Source of the DNA: Cupriavidus phytohabitans
GTDB lineage: Bacteria; Pseudomonadota; Gammaproteobacteria; Burkholderiales; Burkholderiaceae
Length of the DNA stretch: 64,000 nt
Assembly: GCF_000426345.1 (NCBI RefSeq)
Contig: NZ_AUFE01000006.1
Span: 124,001 to 188,000, forward strand
Reading direction: 5' to 3'
Part shown: one piece after another, positions 8,433-16,456 of the stretch
How the letters are laid out: each line of letters begins with the position of its first letter
Numbering within the stretch: the first letter of the stretch is position 1
The notes under the pieces: generated by a model
Told to the model about the DNA's origin: nothing
The model's input: only the letters and a program-made list of their open reading frames with translations
The model's database searches: none
Position numbers and translations under genes: made by a program

Positions 8433-11084
8433 TTACGAATTGGCGTCGGCATCGGCATTACCGCCCGCCTCTTCCGTCTCTTCAGGGCTGGCGCCATTGT
8501 CGGCGTCGCTCTCGACAATGCGCTGCAGGCCGGACAGCTTGGTGCCCTCGTCGACGTTGATCAGCGTGACGCCCTGTGTGGCGCGGCCCATCTCGCGGAT
8601 TTCACCAACACGGGTGCGGATCAGCACGCCCCCGGTGGTGATCAGCATGATTTCGTCTTCCGGCGAAACCAGCGCCGCCGCCACCACGCGGCCGTTACGC
8701 TCGCTGGTCTGGATCGCGATCATGCCCTTGGTGCCGCGGCCGTGTCGAGTGTACTCGGCGATCGGTGTGCGCTTGCCGTAGCCGTTCTCGGTCGCGGTCA
8801 GCACGCTGCCGCGGCCGCCCGTCTCGGCTTCCTCGGCGGTTTCCGCCGGCGCCACCAGCATGGCGATCACAGCCTGGCCGTCTTCGAGATTCATGCCGCG
8901 CACGCCACGGGCCTGCCGCCCCATGGGGCGAACGTCGTTCTCATCGAAACGCACCGCCTTGCCGGCATCGGAGAACAGCATCACGTCGTGCTGGCCGTCG
9001 GTCACGGCAGCACCGATCAGGTAGTCGCCGTCATCCAGGTCGACCGCGATGATGCCGGCCTTGCGCGGGTTGGAGAACTCGGTCAGCGCGGTCTTCTTGA
9101 CCGTGCCGCGGGCAGTGGTCATGAAGATAAAGTGCTCGGCGTCGAACTGGCGCACCGGCAGGATCACATTGATCTTTTCGCCGTCCGACAGCGGGAACAT
9201 ATTGACGATCGGACGGCCGCGCGAGTTGCGCGAGCCCTGCGGCACCTCATAGACCTTCAGCCAGTACAGCCGGCCGCGGTTCGAGAAGCACAGGATGTAG
9301 TCGTGGGTGTTGGCCACGAACAGGGTATCGATCCAGTCGTCTTCCTTGGTTGCCGCCGCCTGCTTGCCGCGACCACCGCGTTTTTGCGCGCGGTACTCGG
9401 AGATCGGCTGGCTCTTCATATAGCCGCTGTGGGACAGGGTGACCACCATGTCCTGCGGCGTGATCAGGTCCTCGGTGTCGAGCTCGGTCGCGTTCAGTTC
9501 GATCTGCGAACGGCGGTCATCGCCGAATTCGGCGCGAATGGCAGTCAGTTCGTCGGTGATGATCGCGGTAATGCGTTCCGGACGCGCCAGGATATCGAGC
9601 AGGTCGGCGATTTCCGCCATGATGTCGCGGTATTCCTGGACGATCTTGTCCTGTTCCAGCCCGGTGAGGCGTTGCAGGCGCATTTGCAGGATTTCCTGCG
9701 CCTGGCTGTCGGACAGCTTGTACAGGCCGTCAGCCTGCATGCCGAATACCGCCGGCAGGCCGTCCGGCCGGTACGATGCACGGCCGCCCGGGGTTTCGCC
9801 TTCGGCCCGTGCCAGCATCTCGCGGACCAGGCTGGAATCCCAGGCCTTGGACATCAGTTCCTGCTTGGCGATCGGCGGCGTCGGCGCGGCCTTGATGATG
9901 GCGATGAACTCGTCGATGTTCGCCAGCGCCACGGCCAGGCCTTCGAGCACATGGCCGCGCTCGCGCGCCTTGCGCAGTTCGAACACGGTGCGGCGGGTCA
10001 CGACCTCGCGGCGGTGCGCGAGGAAGTATTCCAGCATCTGCTTCAGGTTCAGCAGGCGCGGCTGGCGGTCGACCAGCGCCACCATGTTCATGCCGAAGGT
10101 GTCCTGCAGCTGGGTGTTCTTATATAGGTTGTTGAGGACGACCTCGGGAACCTCGTTGCGCTTGAGTTCGATCACCACGCGCATGCCGGACTTGTCGGAT
10201 TCGTCGCGGATATCCGAGATGCCCTCGATCTTCTTCTCAGTGACCAGCTCGGCGATGCGCTCCAGCAGAGTGCGCTTGTTCACCTGGTAGGGCAGCTCGT
10301 CGACGATGATTGCCTGGCGCTGGCCCCGGTCGATGTCCTCGAAGTGCGTCTTGGCGCGCATGACCACGCGGCCGCGGCCGGTGCGATAGCCCTCGCGCAC
10401 GCCCTGGATGCCATAGATAATGCCGGCGGTGGGAAAATCCGGCGCCGGAATCAATTCAATCAGTTCATCCACCGTCGCCTGCGGATTGCGCAGCAGATGC
10501 AGGCAGCCGTCGACGATTTCATTCAGGTTATGCGGCGGGATATTGGTGGCCATACCCACTGCAATACCCGAGGAACCGTTGATTAGCAGATTGGGAATAC
10601 GGGCCGGGAGAATAGAAGGCTCTTTTTCAGAGCCGTCATAGTTGCTGTCGAAATCGACGGTTTCCTTGTCGATATCGTGCAGCATCTCGTGGGCGATTTT
10701 CGACAGGCGGATTTCGGTATAACGCATGGCCGCGGCGTTATCGCCATCGACCGATCCGAAATTGCCCTGCCCGTCCACCAGCATGTAACGCAGGGAAAAG
10801 TCCTGCGCCATGCGGACAATGGTGTCGTATACAGCAGTGTCGCCGTGAGGGTGATACTTACCGATCACATCCCCGACGATACGGGCCGACTTCTTGTACG
10901 GACGGTTCCAATCGTTGTTGAGCTCGTGCATCGCATACAGCACGCGCCGGTGCACCGGTTTCAGGCCGTCCCGCACATCGGGAAGCGCGCGCCCCACGAT
11001 CACGCTCATGGCGTAGTCGAGATAGGAGCGGCGCATTTCCTCTTCGAGGGAGACCGGAAGGGTTTCTTTTGCGAATGGATCCAT
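8433..11084 (-). CDS. gyrA: DNA gyrase subunit A
   Basis: GyrA (883 aa) is the breakage-reunion subunit that, with GyrB, introduces negative supercoils. The catalytic tyrosine is Y122 in AAAMRYTE. The quinolone-resistance region reads HGDTAVYD (80-87), with threonine at 83 where E. coli has serine; Thr is common in this group. The GyrA-box motif QKRGGRGK sits in the C-terminal beta-pinwheel. The tail is acidic ([16 protein letters not shown]). The length is normal. A 433-bp gap separates its start from the divergent ompA-type gene. Gyrase genes are often supercoiling-regulated, but nothing here shows it directly. Confidence 0.98.
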   Translation of the reverse strand: MDPFAKETLPVSLEEEMRRSYLDYAMSVIVGRALPDVRDGLKPVHRRVLYAMHELNNDWNRPYKKSARIVGDVIGKYHPHGDTAVYDTIVRMAQDFSLRYMLVDGQGNFGSVDGDNAAAMRYTEIRLSKIAHEMLHDIDKETVDFDSNYDGSEKEPSILPARIPNLLINGSSGIAVGMATNIPPHNLNEIVDGCLHLLRNPQATVDELIELIPAPDFPTAGIIYGIQGVREGYRTGRGRVVMRAKTHFEDIDRGQRQAIIVDELPYQVNKRTLLERIAELVTEKKIEGISDIRDESDKSGMRVVIELKRNEVPEVVLNNLYKNTQLQDTFGMNMVALVDRQPRLLNLKQMLEYFLAHRREVVTRRTVFELRKARERGHVLEGLAVALANIDEFIAIIKAAPTPPIAKQELMSKAWDSSLVREMLARAEGETPGGRASYRPDGLPAVFGMQADGLYKLSDSQAQEILQMRLQRLTGLEQDKIVQEYRDIMAEIADLLDILARPERITAIITDELTAIRAEFGDDRRSQIELNATELDTEDLITPQDMVVTLSHSGYMKSQPISEYRAQKRGGRGKQAAATKEDDWIDTLFVANTHDYILCFSNRGRLYWLKVYEVPQGSRNSRGRPIVNMFPLSDGEKINVILPVRQFDAEHFIFMTTARGTVKKTALTEFSNPRKAGIIAVDLDDGDYLIGAAVTDGQHDVMLFSDAGKAVRFDENDVRPMGRQARGVRGMNLEDGQAVIAMLVAPAETAEEAETGGRGSVLTATENGYGKRTPIAEYTRHGRGTKGMIAIQTSERNGRVVAAALVSPEDEIMLITTGGVLIRTRVGEIREMGRATQGVTLINVDEGTKLSGLQRIVESDADNGASPEETEEAGGNADADANS

Positions 11085-11517
11085 TGCGGCGTGTTTTATG
11101 CGGCAGGTTTAAGCGAATGACAGGCCCTTTTTCACGTGGCGCGGGCAGGCGCCTGACGGCTGGGCAACGTGGCATTCTAACATGCCGGCACCCCCGGCTT
11201 ACGGCGCCCGGACAGCCCTCCCGGAGCCGGCCGGCGGCTCTGCCCGAATCCCGGAAACCCTGATGCCACAAGGCTTTGCGGGCGACACAAGACCCATGTT
11301 GCACAAACACCACAGGCCCAAAACCCGTGGGGCGAATCGAATATATTTACTTCTTAGGAAACGACCCTTGTGGCACAATTCCCCAGCGAAGAGCCAGACA
11401 TTGTTCGAAGTGGAGCATACACCACATCGAGAATGTTATACTCCGAAGAATGTATGACTTGTTTTCGTCCATTTGCTCGCAGTAACCCTGCGGTGATCTC
11501 ATCCTGAGAGGAGAAAT
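11085..11517. other. Intergenic region between gyrA and the OmpA-family gene
   Basis: This 433-bp gap lies between divergent genes. The gyrA-proximal half is GC-rich with no recognisable gene. The ompA-proximal half (about 11335-11517) is AT-richer and holds the promoter and leader of the OmpA-family gene. A Shine-Dalgarno sequence (GAGGAG, about 11508-11513) precedes the ATG at 11518. No tRNA or small RNA was recognised. Confidence 0.6.
11434..11442 (+). promoter_or_regulatory. Extended -10 promoter of the OmpA-family gene
   Basis: TGTTATACT gives an exact TGn extension followed by TATACT, a near-consensus -10. No good -35 is found at 17 bp, which is tolerable for extended -10 promoters. 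Transcription would start near 11449, leaving a leader of about 70 nt before the ATG at 11518. Confidence 0.5.
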
Positions 11518-12171
11518 ATGAAAAAATTTGCCAAGCTCGCGCTCGTTGCAGCTACCGCAGTAATGGCTGCATCCGCTCAAGCCCAGTCCGTCCCCTACGA
11601 AAAGAAGGCAGTGAACGATAACTGGGGCAACGGTACGAGCGAGTACGTGTGGAAGAATGGCACGAACGAGCTCTGCTGGCGCGACAGCTCCTGGACTCCG
11701 GCCACCGCCAACGCCCTGTGCGACGGCGCCCTGGCTCCCGCAGCACCGGCCCCGGCACCGGCTCCGGTGGCTCCGCCGGTCGTCTCGAGCGAGAAGGTCA
11801 CTTTCGCTGCTGACACCCTGTTCGACTTCGACAAGGCCGTGCTGAAGCCCGAAGGCAAGGCCAAGCTGGACGACCTGGTCTCGAAGCTGCAAGGCATCAC
11901 CCTGGAAGTCATCATCGCCGTTGGCCACACCGACTCGTTCGGTTCGGACAAGTACAACGATCGCCTGTCGATCCGCCGTGCTGAATCGGTCAAGGCTTAC
12001 CTGGTGAGCAAGGGCGTTGAAGCCAACCGCGTCTACACCGAAGGCAAGGGCAAGCGCCAGCTGAAGGTCGATCCGAAGTCGTGCAAGGGCAACCGCAAGG
12101 CCCAGATCGCCTGCCAGCAGCCGAACCGCCGCGTGGAAGTCGAAGTGGTCGGCACCCGCAGCGCACGTTAA
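11518..12171 (+). CDS. OmpA-family outer membrane protein
   Basis: This 217-aa protein has a signal peptide (residues 1-22, ending ASAQA), a short N-terminal module with [18 protein letters not shown], a Pro/Ala linker near residues 77-90, and a C-terminal OmpA-like peptidoglycan-binding domain. The last shows [19 protein letters not shown], the GHTDSFGS motif and a final NRRVEVEV. There is no room for an eight-stranded beta-barrel, so it probably anchors peptidoglycan from the periplasm rather than forming a pore. Two cysteines (SCKGN...IACQQ) flank the last helix and could form a disulfide, as in related proteins. A strong promoter and terminator suggest high expression. It may be annotated ompA in relatives. 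Confidence 0.9.
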   Translation: MKKFAKLALVAATAVMAASAQAQSVPYEKKAVNDNWGNGTSEYVWKNGTNELCWRDSSWTPATANALCDGALAPAAPAPAPAPVAPPVVSSEKVTFAADTLFDFDKAVLKPEGKAKLDDLVSKLQGITLEVIIAVGHTDSFGSDKYNDRLSIRRAESVKAYLVSKGVEANRVYTEGKGKRQLKVDPKSCKGNRKAQIACQQPNRRVEVEVVGTRSAR

Positions 12172-12191
12172 TCGGATCCTTTCCGATCAAG

Positions 12192-12220
12192 AAAGCCCAG
12201 CGCAAGCTGGGCTTTTTTTT
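12192..12220 (+). terminator. Rho-independent terminator after the OmpA-family gene
   Basis: The stem AAAGCCCAGC / GCTGGGCTTT with loop GCAA is followed by an uninterrupted T tract. It starts about 20 bp after the stop codon. Confidence 0.92.
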
Positions 12221-12281
12221 TGATACAGTTGCCCACACACCTCCTCCGCCGGCGTGGGCAGTTGCCGCCGGCCCGCATACG

Positions 12282-13028
12282 ATGACGTTGCCTTCCCAGA
12301 CCCTGTCCGCCCATCCCGATCCGCTGCGCCGGAACGCCGACCCCAAGGAAATCGACAAGTTCAGCGAGCTGGCCCACCACTGGTGGGATCCCGAGAGCGA
12401 GTTCAAGCCATTGCACGAACTCAATCCGCTGCGCCTGGGCTGGATCGACGGGCTCGCCGGCCTGGCCGGCAAGCGCGTGGTCGACGTGGGTTGCGGCGGC
12501 GGCATCCTGTCCGAGAGCATGGCACGCCTTGGCGCGACCGTGCGCGGCATCGATCTCTCCAGCAAGGCGCTGAAGGTCGCGGACCTGCACAGCCTGGAGT
12601 CCGGCGTTGCCGTGACCTATGAGGAGATCGCGGCAGAAGCGCTGGCGGCGCGCGAGCCCGCCAGTGTGGATATCGTAACCTGCATGGAGATGCTGGAACA
12701 CGTACCGGACCCGGCCTCCATCGTGCAAGCCTGCGCGACGCTGGTGAAGCCGGGTGGCCACGTCTTCTTCTCGACCATCAACCGCAACCTGAAGGCATAC
12801 CTGCTGGCCATCGTGGGTGCGGAGTATGTATTGAACATGCTGCCGCGCGGCACGCACGACTATGACAAGTTCATCACGCCATCCGAGCTGGCGCGCTTTG
12901 CGCGCAATGCCGGGCTGGATCTGATAGAGATGCGCGGCATGACCTACAACCCGCTGTCGCAGGTCTATGCGCTGGGCCGCGATACGGATGTGAATTACAT
13001 GATGGCGTTCCGCCGGGTGGCCGCATGA
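12282..13028 (+). CDS. ubiG: Ubiquinone biosynthesis O-methyltransferase
   Basis: This SAM-dependent methyltransferase (248 aa) performs the two O-methylations of the ubiquinone ring. The start at 12282 gives [10 protein letters not shown]. The UbiG N-terminal signature [20 protein letters not shown] is followed by NPLRLGWID. The SAM-binding motif [20 protein letters not shown] lies near residues 66-85. [12 protein letters not shown] and the [14 protein letters not shown] segment are also diagnostic. It overlaps the downstream gph by 4 bp (ATGA), indicating translational coupling, as is frequent for ubiG-gph in beta- and gammaproteobacteria. Confidence 0.97.
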   Translation: MTLPSQTLSAHPDPLRRNADPKEIDKFSELAHHWWDPESEFKPLHELNPLRLGWIDGLAGLAGKRVVDVGCGGGILSESMARLGATVRGIDLSSKALKVADLHSLESGVAVTYEEIAAEALAAREPASVDIVTCMEMLEHVPDPASIVQACATLVKPGGHVFFSTINRNLKAYLLAIVGAEYVLNMLPRGTHDYDKFITPSELARFARNAGLDLIEMRGMTYNPLSQVYALGRDTDVNYMMAFRRVAA

Positions 13029-13699
13029 GCGGGGGCATCGCGGGCGTCTTCTTTGACCTGGACGGAACGCTGGCGGACACGGCCCCCGACCTGGCCGCCG
13101 CGGCCAACCGGCTCGTGATCGAGCGCGGCCGCCCGCCTGTGGCGTATGAGAAGCTGCGCCCGGTCGCCTCGCATGGCGCGCGCGGCCTGCTCGGCGCGGC
13201 TTTCGGGCTGGCGCCGGAAGACGTGGAGTTTCCGGCGCTGCGGGATATCTTTCTCGACTACTACGAAGCCGACATCGCCGTCCACACGCGCCTGTTCGAC
13301 GGCATGCCGCAGGTCCTGTCGGCACTGGAAGCGGCCGGCATCCCCTGGGGCATCGTCACCAACAAGATCGCGCGCTTCACGGTGCCGCTGGTCGCCGCCA
13401 TCGGGCTCGCGCCGCGCGCCAGTGCCGTGGTCAGCGGCGACACCACGGCCCATGCCAAGCCCCACCCTGCCCCGCTGCTGCACGCCGCGGCGAGCGCAGG
13501 CGTCGATCCGTGCCGCTGCGTGTACGTCGGCGACGACCTGCGCGACATCCAGGCAGGCAAGGCCGCCGGCATGATCACGGTCACGGCAGCCTATGGCTAC
13601 TGCGGCGATGGCGAGCCGCCGGAGGCCTGGGGCGCCGACCACCTGGTGCGCCATCCGTCCGAACTGATTCCCCTGCTGGTGCCCGCAGCCGTCAGCTAG
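13025..13699 (+). CDS. gph: Phosphoglycolate phosphatase (HAD family)
   Basis: This HAD-superfamily phosphatase (224 aa) dephosphorylates 2-phosphoglycolate. HAD motif I is [11 protein letters not shown] near residues 9-19, with the nucleophile and acid aspartates of DLD. Motif II is the WGIVTNK segment, a lysine follows in AKPHPAP, and motif III/IV is [11 protein letters not shown]. Coupling to ubiG by a 4-bp overlap supports the gph call over other HAD phosphatases, although substrate specificity cannot be proved from sequence. The name N-acetylmuramic acid 6-phosphate phosphatase (MupP) is used for some relatives in this position. Confidence 0.9.
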   Translation: MSGGIAGVFFDLDGTLADTAPDLAAAANRLVIERGRPPVAYEKLRPVASHGARGLLGAAFGLAPEDVEFPALRDIFLDYYEADIAVHTRLFDGMPQVLSALEAAGIPWGIVTNKIARFTVPLVAAIGLAPRASAVVSGDTTAHAKPHPAPLLHAAASAGVDPCRCVYVGDDLRDIQAGKAAGMITVTAAYGYCGDGEPPEAWGADHLVRHPSELIPLLVPAAVS

Positions 13700-13742
13700 C
13701 GATGTGGCGGCCGACGCACGGGTGGCCGGTATGGAACTACCC

Positions 13743-13771
13743 GAGACACTTTCCATCCAACCGGGTACAAT
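13743..13771 (+). promoter_or_regulatory. Candidate sigma-70 promoter of the tmRNA gene
   Basis: GAGACA (13743-13748) and TACAAT (13766-13771) are separated by 17 bp. The 5' end of the tmRNA begins 16 bp after the -10, which leaves a short pre-tmRNA leader for RNase P to remove. Confidence 0.5.
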
Positions 13772-13787
13772 CCAGCTTCTTCTCACT

Positions 13788-14146
13788 GGGGCCGACCTGG
13801 TTTCGACGTGGGTTACAAAGCAGTGGAGGGCATACCGAGGACCCGTCACCTCGTTAATCAATGGGAATGCAATAACTGCTAACGACGAACGTTACGCACT
13901 GGCAGCCTAAGGGCCGCCGTCCTCGCACTGGCTCGCTGACGGGCTAGGGTCGCAAGACCACGCGAGGTCATTTACGTCAGATAAGCTCCGGAAGTGTCAC
14001 GGGTCCGGGGACGAAAACCTAGTGACTCGCCGTCGTAGAGCGTGTTCGTCCGCGATGCGCCGGTTAAATCAAATGACAGAACTAAGTATGTAGAACTCTC
14101 TGTGGAGGGCTTGCGGACGCGGGTTCGATTCCCGCCGGCTCCACCA
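13788..14146 (+). ncRNA. ssrA: Transfer-messenger RNA (tmRNA)
   Basis: tmRNA rescues stalled ribosomes and tags the nascent chain for proteolysis. The 5' end GGGGCCGACCTGGTTTCGACG and the 3' end GGTTCGATTCCCGCCGGCTC followed by CCACCA form the alanine tRNA-like domain; GGGGCCG pairs with CGGCTCC, with one G-U. The tag reading frame at 13878-13910 encodes ANDERYALAA then TAA. Its ALAA end is the signal read by ClpXP and related proteases. The gene is one continuous piece of about 359 nt, not the permuted two-piece form. It sits downstream of gph. Confidence 0.97.
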
Positions 14147-14187
14147 GTACACCGCACCATCCTCGCTGCGACAGCAGCGCAGGATCC

Positions 14188-14212
14188 TGAACGGGCCATC
14201 TGGCCCGTTTCT
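14188..14212 (+). terminator. ssrA: Terminator-like hairpin after tmRNA
   Basis: AACGGGCCA / TGGCCCGTT with a TC loop is followed by TTCTTG. It is 40 bp after the tmRNA 3' end. The T tract is weak but the stem is perfect. Confidence 0.7.
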
Positions 14213-14244
14213 TGTGTGAAGTTCTCCCCGCCTCGCGTCTCGCC

Positions 14245-14646
14245 ATGTCAGATCACCCCCGCTTCCTCGTCAACCGCTCCATGGTCGCCCTGGTGCCGGA
14301 ACAGCCGTTCCTGGACTGGATCCAGGCCGTCGATCCGCAGCCCGTGCCCAACCTCACGCTCGAGCAGGTGCGCGAGGACCAGAGCGTGTTCCTGCTGCCC
14401 GACGAGCTTGCCGACTCGCATGACAACGCCGTGCGCTGGGTGGAGAAGCGCTGGCAGGCGTTCTTCGAATTCATGCTGGGCGAGTGGTTCGACGATTCGG
14501 CCTGGCCGGAAACGCTGTCGCTGCCTATGTTCCGGGCGTGGTTCAGCGTGCGCTTCCACTCGATGGTGTTCGACATGGTGCCGGAGCTGCCGGTGATGCA
14601 CGAGGACTGGGACGAAGACGAAGACGGCTCGGACGTACTGCACTAG
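14245..14646 (+). CDS. Conserved acidic hypothetical protein
   Basis: This 133-aa protein has no signal peptide or membrane segment. It is rich in Trp and Phe in the middle (RWVEKRWQAFFEFMLGEW) and ends in a strongly acidic stretch (EDWDEDEDGSD). I recognise it only as a conserved small protein of betaproteobacteria, with no known function. The ATG at 14245 was preferred over the upstream in-frame ATG at 14212, which falls in the tail of the tmRNA terminator. Its composition suggests a soluble, possibly nucleic-acid-mimicking or chaperone-like protein, but that is speculation. Confidence 0.75.
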   Translation: MSDHPRFLVNRSMVALVPEQPFLDWIQAVDPQPVPNLTLEQVREDQSVFLLPDELADSHDNAVRWVEKRWQAFFEFMLGEWFDDSAWPETLSLPMFRAWFSVRFHSMVFDMVPELPVMHEDWDEDEDGSDVLH

Positions 14647-14861
14647 GCGTACTTCAGCGACGCTCCGATCAGCAGCGCCGGTTTCGGCATGAGCGCCGCA
14701 ACTGCCGAAATTTTCCCGGTGCATCGGGAATTTTCCGACCTTAGGCGCTGAGCAGTGCGACTACAGTTGGCTCGTCCTCCAACCGGCAAGGCGGCGCCAA
14801 CTCCAGCCAACGCGAACTGGCAGGCAAGGCCGCCGCCAGCCTCCCGCAATCGCTGAGACCT

Positions 14862-15893
14862 ATGCACAACGCTCTACCCACCGGTACCCGCCTGCTCGGC
14901 GCGCTCAAACGCTGGCTTCTGGTGCTCGCGTGCCTGACAGCCCCGCATCTCGCCCATGCCGACTGTACCGCCACGCCCGCCATGCCCTATCTGCAGACCA
15001 TGAACAATATGGCGGTGGCTGTGAACCTGCCCGTCGGCAGCGCAATTCCGGGTACCGTCCGCTACTACACCTTCACTGGCCAATGCACGGTGACCCCGCC
15101 ATACGTGGTTGCCGGCGCGCCGATCATTTCCTGCTACTACGGTTCGGGCAGCGAAGTCATGCCGGGCGTCTATTCCACCGGCGTCGCCGGCGTTGGCATC
15201 CGGCTGCGCAACGCCTCGGGACAGCCGATGACCAATGCCTGGGGGGTCAATTGCGATACACGCGCCGCCAACCTCGGCACGGTCAATGCGGACATGACCT
15301 ATTCCGTATCGGTTTCGGTGGAATTCGTGAAGACCGGGGTCATTTCCACCGGCGATCTCGATCCCACGCAGACACGCTTCGGCTTTGGCGTCTACAAGGG
15401 CTCGACGGCAGGAGCGCTCGGCGGCGGCTACGTCAACTACATCGGCTTCTCAGGCAGTGCCTCGCCGCGAGAGATTGCCTGCAATGTCAACTACCCCGCC
15501 GTGGTGACATTGCCCAACGTCAGCGCCAGTACGCTGGCGACCCAGGGTGCCGCCGGCAATACGCCCTTCTCGATCCAGCTGACCTGCAGCGGAAATGCCA
15601 TCGTCGGCCTGACATTGGACGGCGCGGGCGGAACCCCGGTGCAATCAGCGCCCAACGGCATACTTGGAATCGCCAATGCGGGGACAAGCGGCAGGGCCAG
15701 CGGTGCGGGGGTGCAGATCGTCAACGCCAGTGGCAGCGCGCCCGTGCCGCTTCAAGTACGCAATGCCATGGGCAACATTGCCGCCAACGTGCCTTCCACC
15801 TACGGCTTTGGCGCGCGCTATGTCGCCCTGGGCGGCACACCGTCGCCTGGTACGGTGTCGAGTGCCATGATATTTACGCTGGATTACCAGTAG
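14862..15893 (+). CDS. Fimbrial-type adhesin, two-domain, orphan
   Basis: This 343-aa secreted protein has a signal peptide to about residue 33 (ending PHLAHA). It has an N-terminal domain of about 170 residues containing several cysteines and a C-terminal pilin-like domain that starts near IACNVNYPAVVTLPNVSAS. The pattern C...V.LP.V...L...G...F.I.L.C and the final aromatic IFTLDYQ are typical of chaperone-usher pilins, where the last strand is taken by the chaperone. Two domains suggest a tip adhesin rather than a shaft pilin. No chaperone, usher or other pilin gene is adjacent, so its assembly partners must be elsewhere or it is a remnant. It is intact, with no frameshift. Confidence 0.75.
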   Translation: MHNALPTGTRLLGALKRWLLVLACLTAPHLAHADCTATPAMPYLQTMNNMAVAVNLPVGSAIPGTVRYYTFTGQCTVTPPYVVAGAPIISCYYGSGSEVMPGVYSTGVAGVGIRLRNASGQPMTNAWGVNCDTRAANLGTVNADMTYSVSVSVEFVKTGVISTGDLDPTQTRFGFGVYKGSTAGALGGGYVNYIGFSGSASPREIACNVNYPAVVTLPNVSASTLATQGAAGNTPFSIQLTCSGNAIVGLTLDGAGGTPVQSAPNGILGIANAGTSGRASGAGVQIVNASGSAPVPLQVRNAMGNIAANVPSTYGFGARYVALGGTPSPGTVSSAMIFTLDYQ

Positions 15894-15949
15894 AAACGCG
15901 GCGCCGTCAGGCGCCGCTGCTGCGGCTTGCGCCGCCTTCGTGCCGGCTA

Positions 15950-16456
15950 TCAGAGGAACCGGTCCAGCAGCTTGCGGCTGCGCTTGTCCAGCGCCATCAG
16001 GTCGCGGATCAGGTAATGGATGCCGTGGCTGTCCGAGACCATCAGCGTATTGCCGGACAGGCGGCGGATCGCCTCTTCCCCACGCAGCACCAGTGACGTG
16101 CGGCCGCGATCGGTCTGCACGGTCCACACGCTCGGCGTGGCAAATGTCGAGACCTCGACGATGTGCTCGATCTCCGGCATGAACTCGCGCGACGCGAGTT
16201 CTTCTTCGATCATGCTGCGCTCCGCCGCAGGCAGGCTCTCGAGCCGTGGAATCCATACCACCTCATGCCCGTCTGCGCTCATCATGCCAATGCCGCCCTG
16301 CGGTGCGGAGATCGGAAAGGCCCGCACCGGCACCACCCCTTCGTGGACAGTGCCGTCGCCATGGATCAACGTCAGGCGGCCGAACGGATTGCGCGACAGC
16401 GTGAAGGTCGCGCTGGCTGCTGCATAGATGTCCGCCAATTTCGTGTCAGTGGACAT
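15950..16456 (-). CDS. DUF1854 protein associated with cyanophycin metabolism
   Basis: This 168-aa soluble protein resembles DUF1854 members found beside cyanophycin genes and ABC exporters; the molecular function is unknown. Visible family-type segments are FTLSRNPFGRLTLIHGDG, VRAFPISAPQGGIGMMSADG, and the C-terminal DSHGIHYLIRDLMALD followed by a basic end. Its start codon lies inside the end of the upstream ABC transporter gene (11-bp overlap), so the two are probably translationally coupled and act together. The cyanophycin synthetase genes lie just beyond, on the opposite strand. Confidence 0.85.
   Translation of the reverse strand: MSTDTKLADIYAAASATFTLSRNPFGRLTLIHGDGTVHEGVVPVRAFPISAPQGGIGMMSADGHEVVWIPRLESLPAAERSMIEEELASREFMPEIEHIVEVSTFATPSVWTVQTDRGRTSLVLRGEEAIRRLSGNTLMVSDSHGIHYLIRDLMALDKRSRKLLDRFL

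Noticed and set aside
11401-11442. Full -35/-10 promoter TTGTTC with TATACT before the OmpA-family gene
   Set aside because: The spacer would be 30 bp, too long; only the extended -10 was kept.
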